64,000 bases of DNA from Rhododendron vialii (lineage: Eukaryota > Streptophyta > Magnoliopsida > Ericales > Ericaceae). Below the pieces are notes generated by a model that worked only from the letters and a program-made list of their open reading frames with translations, did no database searches and had not been told where the DNA came from. The DNA is taken from NCBI RefSeq assembly GCF_030253575.1, contig NC_080563.1, positions 38,295,501-38,359,500 on the forward strand, read 5' to 3'. The position numbers and the translations under genes were made by a program. This document shows, piece by piece, positions 55,926-64,000 of this stretch (position 1 is the first letter of the stretch; each line of letters starts with the position of its first letter).

Positions 55926-58674
55926 ATTTGGGGATGGAAAGGAAAAGGATGGAAAATTTTAATGCCTTGGTCTCTTCCCTTTTCAAAAAAAATTTAAAAA
56001 AAAATTCCTCCTAGATTCCTTCTAGATTCTTCCTACTTCCAACATTTCTCTCTCTATATCTTTCAACTTATTACCCCTACTATTTTTCAAAAAAATTTCC
56101 AAATATCAATCCAAATAAAGCATTAAAATTTTAAAAATTCTCTCTTCCTTTGTTTGGTTGTTAAGGAAAGAGAGGAGAAAATTTCAAACACAAACTCAAA
56201 TTTTTCTTCAACTTTCCCTTTCATTTTCTTCTTAATCATTTTCATCCTTTTCCACTTCCATTCCCAAGTTCCAAACAATGCCTTATAGTTTCCGACACGT
56301 CATTACCTCTATTTAAAGTAGGATGTACGGTTTTACATATTCGAATAATGTATACGTAACAAATCCCTAAATTGAATGGACAGTCATTAGCATAAGGGGA
56401 AAGAAATCCTAGGGTTGACGTTGAACTTCAGGCTTAACTAGCCGGCGCCTAATTCTCATTCATGAGGAGTAAAGATAACCTAGGAGTTGAACCATCCAAT
56501 TTCCTGTAGATCCTCAGTTCAACCGAGCAACTCAGCACATCCACTCCAAATACGCACATGTCAATCCCAATGGGCTGGCTTAACCTGAGTTCGAGGTTTG
56601 CTTTCTTCTAAAATCTCGGATCGATTTTCGTTGCAGCCATTTTTGTTTTCTGTCATATTTATGTAATCATTTGATTCATTTTGCTCTTATCAATACAGCT
56701 ACTACACCACCTTTCTAAAGGTTATATAGGGAAGCATTTTTTATTTTTCTCTTTCCTAGTCAACAAGTTAGAAACTGCCCGTGAATTATGGATGTCGATC
56801 ATAACGGTTTCGGATTGGCATTGCGGTGCTGTCGTGGCGCAATAAGGGTTTTTTTTTTTCCGACGGTCGCATATGTCTGGATCAGTTTTTTTATTAATTT
56901 CTTCTTCAATCCGGTTAAATGCAAGAAATTCATGCCGAGATTAAGGAATACGCAAGTTTTTTTTTCCTTACGACCGGACCCTAAAAATCAAACTCTGATC
57001 AATTGTATGAAAAGTGGATTCACCAATAACTGGTCCAACCCTTGGGTTGGCGCAATAAAGGTTAGGCACCTTCTGTAGACCGAAAACAAAAAAAACTGGT
57101 GAATCCATAGTTGGGTCGACCCAAAAATAAGAAGACGGATTCTTGGCAGTTTGTCGAGAAACTACACCCATTTTACACACCAATTACACACATTCACAAA
57201 AATGTTAGGGAAACATTTGTGTGAGTGTGTGCGCATTTAGGTGCGTTAAAAATGGATGTGATTGTATAATTAACTTACTAACCCCCCAATTCCCCCTAAC
57301 CCCGCTGATGTATAACTTGTAAGTGGAATTCCGCATAGATTTATTTGTCCAAGTTGTGCACTTTAGTTCAAATACATTTTTTGTAATTTATTCTTACCAA
57401 TCTAAAGTTGTAAGATTTCTTCCCTAAAAAAAACCCTTATAATTTTGTATAAATAAAAATTACATTTAGATAACAAATGAAAAAGAATGTGAAAATTAGT
57501 ATATAAACTTGGGTTTAGATTTTTAGGAAGTTTTTTGGGGTACCGAGTAAAAAAAGAGATAGAGAAATGAGAGTAGTAAATGAAGAAAAAACTTATTGAG
57601 CTTGCGCGCAGATAAAGAGGTTTGTTTTAGAGACCTAAAACAAGCATAGTCATACTATTTTTTTGGTTTTTTTTTTTGAGATTGAAGTAATTTAGCATCT
57701 TTAGTAAATTAGTAGACTAACTAAAATTAGTCTTTTTAAAGAAATATATTTTGTTCATTCATAACTCTGAAGTGAGTTGGGGCAATTGACGCCTTTGACC
57801 TCCAAACCTTAACTAGTAAGGTTTTACTTAAAAAAATCATTCAGTCCATCGTAATGATCACATGGTTGGACAACATTTTTCTCAATGACAACAGATTACT
57901 AGTATTTTGTAATTATTTTAATTTTTCTATGAATGATATAATGTAATGATGACCATGGGATCCAATTTGATAAATAAAACATCACAAATCACGAGAAGGA
58001 GACCATCACACATAGACATGTTTGGTTATTATTCTTGCTTATTCCCTAGAAAAATAAGTACTACTTCTATTAAAATATCGTATATTTCTTTTCTGTACAG
58101 ATTTTAATTACGCAGTGTTGATTATTTTAACTAATAATACTCTGTTGATCTCAATTTGTTACTTTTTGTTGAGAGTTACTCTCAGAGTGTTAAACCAATC
58201 GGAGTGACGTCACTTTAAATTACCTAAATTTTTCAATGTATACTGATACTTTATATGTGATTTTCATTTTTTTTAAATATAATTAATTGAAATTTAGAAA
58301 ATAAGATTCATGTTGTATAACTAAACTATTATTAATTAAAAACATACAAAATCTTCTCTAATTATGATAGAACGAGAGACAGCCAAATTAGAATGGAGGA
58401 AATAGATAACAAAAATGGAGGAAATAGATAATAAAAAAAGCCAAATAAGCAAAGACATCTAACTATTTTTCCTTATCATAAAATGTACTTCACATATATT
58501 TATGAGAAAACTAACGAATCACTAATAAGCTTAATAACATAATTCTTTAATAATATTCTTTGTTCGCGTTCTCAATCCTTCGTTGTCACAAATTTTAATA
58601 CTACTGCTAATTTAGGACGTTTTCAAAGGACGTTTCGTACTCGTACTTTTACTCTTCACACATGCGTACATTGA

Positions 58675-58836
58675 GGCTCCGTTTCGTTAAGAAAAATAAG
58701 TACTCCGTAGTTATTTTCTGAATTAAAAGTGACGTATTATGAGAGAATGATGTATCTCGTAAAACGAAAAATAGTATCTTTTTTTTTCAAAAAATAAGTA
58801 TTTAAAAAATAGTAAAATTTTTAGCGGAACAGAGCC
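58675..58836. mobile_element. Short TIR MITE upstream of ACBP3-like gene
   Basis: The left end ggctccgtttcgtta and the inverse of the right end (agcggaacagagcc) form imperfect inverted repeats around an A/T-rich core with aaaaataagta in both halves. It ends about 245 bp before the ACBP3-like start codon. Confidence 0.6.
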
Positions 58837-58990
58837 TACGTGACTAAAATAAACCGGGAGGCAGGAACCAAACGAGGCTTGAGACCGAGGCCAATCAAAT
58901 ACGCAGGAGACCCCCTTCTCCAAGAAAGCATGAGAATATGCTTTGCTCTATTATGCGTGTGAACTACTCCGTACTTCTATATCCGTCATT

Positions 58991-59022
<32 letters not shown>

Positions 59023-59081
59023 CCCAATTCTCGTCCGTTCTTTCCACTTTCCTCTTGTAATAATCTTTGACAATCGTTCAA

Positions 59082-62000
59082 ATGGAGCTTGTTCAGGAGC
59101 TGTTTATTACGGCGTTTGTTGCCCTCATCTTCTCCTTCTTCCTCGCCAAACTCGTCTCAACAGCTACCACCGGTGACTCCAAACGAGACCTGGGGTTGAA
59201 AGAATCGAACGACGCAGTTCATGATGGACAGATGGTACTCGTGGAGGAGAAGAAGTTCGACGGAGGATTAAGAGTCCAGAGCAGTACTAGAAGCACGAGA
59301 AAAGTCCGATTCGCCGACGAATCCGTTCAGAAAGTAGATAAATTCGAAGCCTTTGACGAGAAACGGTGTCGTTCTGGCCAGATTGAGGCATTAGGCGTGC
59401 CAGTGGGGTCCACGGAGGGACAGTCGAAGGCGGTGGAGACAGTCGGTGGTGTTGTTGGGATTAAGGAAGTGGATGACGTGGCTGATTTGGGTGGATTGGT
59501 TGTTGAGGAAAAGGCGGAGGGTAGGGTTGAGGTAGTGGAGGAGGTCGGGGGAGCGTCGGAAGGAGAATTGGGGAGGGAGGCGGCGGGTATGGGCGGCGTT
59601 GGGGTTGGTGGAATTAAGGATGGAGGGTTGGTGGGTAATTTGGATGGTTTGGTTGTTGAGAGAGAAGGTAGTGAGGGAAAAGTGGGGGATGATGTTGAAA
59701 GTGTCAGTATCAAGGAAGAAGGGGTAATGACTAGTTTGGATGGTTTGGTTGTTGAGAGAGAAGGTAATGAGGGAAGAGAGGATGGTGATGTTGGAAGTGT
59801 TATTATTAAGGAAGAAGGGGTAGTGACTAGTTTGGATGGTTTGGTTGTTGAGGAAGAAGGTAGTGAGGGAAAAGAGGGGGATGGTGTTGAAACTACTAAG
59901 GAAGGGGTAGTGACTAGTTTAGATGGTTTGGTTGTTGAGGAGGGTGGTGAGGGAAGAGAGGCGGATGATGTTGAAAGGGTTGTTAAGGAAGGTGATGGAG
60001 GGACTAATTGGGATGGATTGGGTGGGAAGGAAGGGGGTGAGAGAAAAGAGGCGGATGATGTTAACGAAGGAAATGAGAAAGAAGATGCGGGTGATATTGG
60101 AAAAAGATGTGAGAGAATAAAGGGTGATGATATTGAGAGTGAGAATAAGGAAGAGGGTTTGGTGACTGATTTGGATGGATTGATTGACGAGGAAGGTGGA
60201 AAAGAGGCGGATGATGTTGAGAGTGTGGTTAAGGAAGGAAGCCCAATGGCTGATTTGGTATTTGAAGGAAAAATCGTCAAGAACGCGGATGGGGATGTGG
60301 GTGATGTTGAAAATGTTGTTAAGGAAGGAAATGAAATGGATGTTTTGGGTTTCGAAGGAACCATTGTTGAGAATGCGGATGCTGGTTGTAAGATTGATAG
60401 TGGGTCAGCGATTGATGACATTGCAGTCGCTCAAGATGCTAAGGTTAGTGATGTGGAGAGTGGGATTGAAGGGGGATTGAATAAGGGAGATGTAAAGGAG
60501 GAGAAATCGGTTGGTGGTGAGGAAGATGATGATTGGGAGGGGATTGAGAGGAGCGAGTTGGGTGAGGTTTTTGCTGCAGCTGCTAAGTATGTTGCCAGTG
60601 GGGGAAAGGATGACCGGTTGTCGAGTATGGGTAGTGATGTTCAGATGCAGTTGTATGGGCTTCATAAGGTTGCCATGGAAGGGCCTTGTCATGAGCCTCA
60701 ACCCATGGCGATTAAGATCTCTTCCCGTGCCAAATGGTATGAAACTTTCCTACAATGGAGTGGTATTCTTAATGATTGGAATTGTTTTGTTCAATGTTTT
60801 TTTTCTTTTGGATATGTATGCTTGTCAATTTGTGTAGGAAAATATAATTTGCTCAATTTAGATGTATTGGGTGGTGTAAGAGAAAGACATCAACTCAACC
60901 TGCAATGGGGGAAAAATAGTGTTCATCTATAGATAGCCATTGAGGTAGGTGTAATTTCTGTAACTATCCGTTATGGGTTTAAACTTTAAAATCATATTCC
61001 TCTTATGACATTGAGGTAGATACAACTTCTGTAACTATCTGTTAAGGCTTTAAAAGCACATTCCTCGATGATAAGAAATATGAGGCAAATGAAATAAACA
61101 ATACACAAAGGCAAAAATGGAAACAAGGAATAACTATTTGCTATGATCATGTTGGGAATGTTGTCAAACAGAGAATGATACATTTCCACATCCTCCCTTG
61201 TTCTGTTCCGGTCTTCACCAACTCTTTTTACTTTTAACAAGACCAATTCATTAGTTCCAGTTAATTTAGCTGTAATGATGCCATGTAAGGAGATTTTAGT
61301 CCAGAAACCAGGCATCTAAACGGACAAATAAAATGGTTATGAAATGCTCTAAAAATGCCTAACTACAGGGCTAGCAATTAATCACTTTAAAATGCTGCCA
61401 AGCAGAAAGAGTAGAATTCAAATGGTCTTCCTTTTGAACAGAAAGTTGGAGAGATATTCTGAGTTTCCCAGCATGCTTTAACTTTGAACATAGTCTTCCA
61501 CCCTTTAAATCTAGTAATCGTTTTCCTTAGTCATCTGGTTTGCAGACAAGTTAAAGACTGCCTCTGTGCACTAGTGTCTAGATTTAGAACAGTGAAACTT
61601 AGGTTTGAAAAAGACCACACATAAGTACTCTTAGAACTTTGGAAATCTGGAAAGATGTACTGAATGAACAAAAACATTAGGTCATGCCCTCGAACAAATT
61701 TCAGGGTGAAGTTTGATTGCTAGTTATAATAACAGGGTTGACAGCTGCTATGTGTGAGTGATGGACGGTACTGGTTACGTTGTTGAAGGAATGCGTGGCA
61801 AAGGATGGGGAACATGGATCCAGAGGTTGCTAGGGAGCAGTATATTGCCTTACTTTCAGATAAAGTTCCAGGATGGATGGAAGGAAAATCATCTGTAAGT
61901 ATTTCTGTGTAGAAATGTATGGTTCTCCTACATTCCAATGACTTAAATCAGTGTCTCAGAATGAGTGGCTCATGCACCAACTTGGATGCAATTCATTCGA

Positions 62001-62312
62001 CAGGGAGATGATTGTGCAGACTCTTTAGAATCTGGAATACATGCTGCTCCATCTCGTGAAATAAGCACCGATCTGCACAGTCAACATCATTCTACAAAGA
62101 AAAGGTAACCTTATTCGCGTATTCATATTAGTTAGACTTGACTTTTGGTCAGAGCTAAATTTGGTCCCCTAGCTCTCTCTCTCTCTCTCTCTCTCGGTTT
62201 GGTGATTATATTGTGTTTTTCTTGTCATTGCATTTTTTACGTCATTTTCCCTTTCTCTTTTTGCCTCTCCTGCAGAGAATTGGAAGATTATGGCGCTGAT
62301 GGAGGTGTATGA
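59082..62312 (+). CDS. ACBP3-like acyl-CoA-binding protein with expanded acidic repeats (632 aa)
   Basis: Four exons: 59082-60736, 61789-61894, 62004-62104 and 62276-62312 (TGA); 1655, 106, 101 and 37 nt, GT-AG, phases closed. The ATG at 59082 opens an N-terminal hydrophobic segment (MELVQELFITAFVALIFSFF), a signal anchor as in plant ACBP3. The acyl-CoA-binding domain spans about residues 493-585: LGEVFAAAAKYVASGGKDDR, MQLYGLHKVAMEGPCHEPQP, then W|NAWQRMGNMDPEVAREQY and VPGWMEGK. It binds long-chain acyl-CoA esters and phospholipids. No ankyrin or kelch repeats are present, which separates it from ACBP1/2 and ACBP4/5. Between anchor and domain, residues about 124-436 are eight or nine degenerate acidic repeats around LDGLVVEEEG..EG...DDVE. 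Arabidopsis ACBP3 is, as I recall, about 360 aa, so this one is much longer. Intron 1 holds a ~72-bp tandem duplication at 60940-61065. Confidence 0.93.
60940..61065. repeat. ~72-bp tandem duplication in ACBP3-like intron 1
   Basis: Both halves contain cattgaggtag, cttctgtaactatc or ttctgtaactatcc, a gttta/gcttta stretch and cattcctc, in the same order, with about 20% visible difference. Confidence 0.65.
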
Positions 62313-64000
62313 CTGGGGGCTCGAACTCTGTAAATAAAGGGATAATTGTAAGTTCGTCTATCTTGCTTCCACATCTACTGGTGATCTAGATTTACAATGT
62401 TGGTGGTTTGGAAAACAATATTTTGTTCCCTCGGATATAGACGACACAGCAGTATCATTGTATCCATTCCTCTATACCCGAACTCAAGAAAGCCTCGTCC
62501 TAGGTTGGGACTCTTTAACAATTGGTGTCAGTCAATCTTCTTGTCATGCAAAATGCGCGAACTTGGTTCATTACCCTTTGAATTTTCAATGTTGTGCACT
62601 ACTTTTCCATAGTCTCTCTTATTTCTGCTGCATTTTTATACGTTATCGCATAAAGTTTATTTTTTCTTTTCTAATCTTGACTTTCTGTTGGTTTTCTTGA
62701 GAAATCATGTGTAGATAGAGCAGTAAATAAGTTAAATCACACAAGTTAACTTTATTTAACTTGGCCTTTGCAATGTTTCAGGACAAAGATTGATAATAAG
62801 CATTGGGTTGCTTGTTGATTTCCCCTGACATGGGTTTATTCTTCTGCCTTTGCATCACAAGGAGGAAGACTAGTTCATCCTGCCAAGCACAAGGAGTGTG
62901 TGATTAGTAAAAGTATTGCTAGCTGTCGTGCCATTTCCATTGTTCTTCGTTTTAGTTTTCTATTGTTCTGTATTTGAATTTGATTTCTCCCGACGTGGGA
63001 TGTCTATGAATATGGTTGTGAATGCTGCATATACGTGTATACAAGTCATTTGTCTCTCCAAAGATCCATCACGAATTAGTAAGTAAATAACTGATGGTTG
63101 CTCTTATTTTAATCCTGTGGTTATGCTTATTGTATGGTTGGATTCGTTTTCCATTAATGGTCCAAATTTTCGATAAAAATTTGTAGCAGGAATTTTGTGA
63201 AAGGAATCCAAGTAGGTATGCCAATAATGCCAGTATTTGATCTGAAATTATTTTTGGGGTTATGATCTCCCCTCACGTTTCATTATGAGGAAAGGAAGTA
63301 GTACAAGAAAGCTAAATCTTAGTATGTGGACAATGTCATGAAAGCTGTTGTAGCTTTGTAGGTTCTCTTACTTGAGCTTAAAATTTTTAGGGCGTTGCTT
63401 TTGAGATGCTAAGATAGCATCTTCAATGGTACTGGTCATTTTATAGGAACCGAAGCCATTTTTTGGTTTGTTATAGTGTTATATTTTGTCAAAATTTGGT
63501 AAAAAGTGCTCTACGGTACTTAAAGCCATTATTTGGCCGCTACCACTTGTTGCCGTTCCCACATATCAGAGCAATTGGATTGCTTCCAAGAGCTATAAGA
63601 TCACAACCCTCGAAAGAAATGGCCAAGTTATTTTTTGGCTCCCAAAGTGACTTTCCATATTTTTTGAAGCCAAAAAAATATGAATTTGGCTCCCAAAATG
63701 GCTCCCCATGTAAGATGCTTTAACAACAATCTTAGTATAATTGTTTAACTCATCCTGTCGTGGAGTTGATCTTTTGAACCTAAGCTATGTCGTCATCTAA
63801 CACAAACTCTTAAATTGTTCAGCCTAATCGTTTTATACCAACAGCATTGTAATTAAATTTTGATTTACAAAGGGCCCATTAACTTTTAAAGTAAATATGC
63901 TTTGTAACTCGGAATTTATTACTAGTAAAGTAAATGAGTGTTTTGATATTGTTAGACGATGGCCACCTCCTAGTCCCCTTAGCTCTATCCTTGAAATCAA
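62313..64000. other. ACBP3-like 3' region and intergenic
   Basis: The first few hundred bases are probably ACBP3-like 3' UTR. A possible old repeat at about 63400-63725 contains aagatagcatcttc and catgtaagatgc as weak opposite-sense ends and two ggctcccaaa motifs. No coding region was recognised. Confidence 0.4.

Larger units (their letters stand above)
51398..59081. other. MITE-rich intergenic region
   Basis: No gene was recognised in this 7.7-kb stretch. Named elements are listed separately. A SINE-like B box (caagttcgaatttc) lies near 55240, and a small foldback (gtggattcaccaataactgg versus actggtgaatccatagttgg) at about 57013-57117. From 57.2 to 58.7 kb the sequence is very AT-rich without clear structure. 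Confidence 0.5.

Noticed and set aside
56788-57078. Frame of 96 codons beginning MDVDHNGFG
   Set aside because: It consists of T-rich sequence and part of a small foldback; the protein is low complexity with no homology I recognise.
59327-60421. Open frame of 364 codons antisense to the ACBP3-like exon 1
   Set aside because: It mirrors the GGT/GAA/GTT-rich acidic repeats of the sense gene, which rarely give stops on the other strand. The product is low-complexity Ser/Pro/Thr with no family resemblance.

Overview
This is a gene-sparse, AT-rich window of a plant nuclear genome. It has spliced GT-AG genes with long introns, plant-only gene families (alpha-expansin, THA8-type PPR protein, RST-domain TAF4, plant ACBP), dense MITEs and SINEs, and many (GA)n/(CT)n microsatellites. 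A woody eudicot fits best; I cannot name the species.

Layout. 1-5.5 kb holds only repeats (SINEs, MITEs, a short LTR-like piece). 5.5-8.1 kb (-) carries a three-exon gene for a 111-residue secreted peptide precursor. 8.2-13.3 kb is a repeat zone with a 1.86-kb TIR element full of foldbacks. 13.4-13.9 kb (-) is a two-exon gene for an 86-residue protein that simple ORF calling misses. 14-18 kb has SSRs and four MITEs. 18.1-19.5 kb (+) is an alpha-expansin. 20.1-20.5 kb (-) is a two-exon fragment of an NADP-malic enzyme gene. 22.1-23.7 kb (-) is a THA8-like PPR gene. 25.7-29.1 kb (-) is a complete Mpv17/PMP22-family gene. 29.1-33.3 kb is repeats plus a decayed NFU1-like exon. 33.4-47.6 kb (+) is a complete 15-exon TFIID subunit TAF4 gene. 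49.6-51.4 kb (-) is a small zinc-finger gene (At2g23090 type). 51.4-59 kb is MITE-rich. 59.1-62.3 kb (+) is an ACBP3-like acyl-CoA-binding protein with an unusual acidic repeat tract. 62.3-64 kb shows no gene.

The genes are unrelated housekeeping or cell-wall functions; there is no operon or pathway cluster. The structurally richest part is TAF4 intron 2 (7.4 kb). It holds four copies of a ~310-bp tandem repeat, one of them split by a LINE-derived element with an open 410-codon ORF1-like frame. A solo LTR sits exactly at the 5' edge of that LINE. The same intron also carries an inverted copy of TAF4's own exon 14 with both flanking splice sites. That copy and the true exon 14 bracket exons 3-13 as an inverted pair of about 470 bp.

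All gene models were assembled by eye from splice sites, frame continuity and remembered family sequences. No alignment or database search was run.
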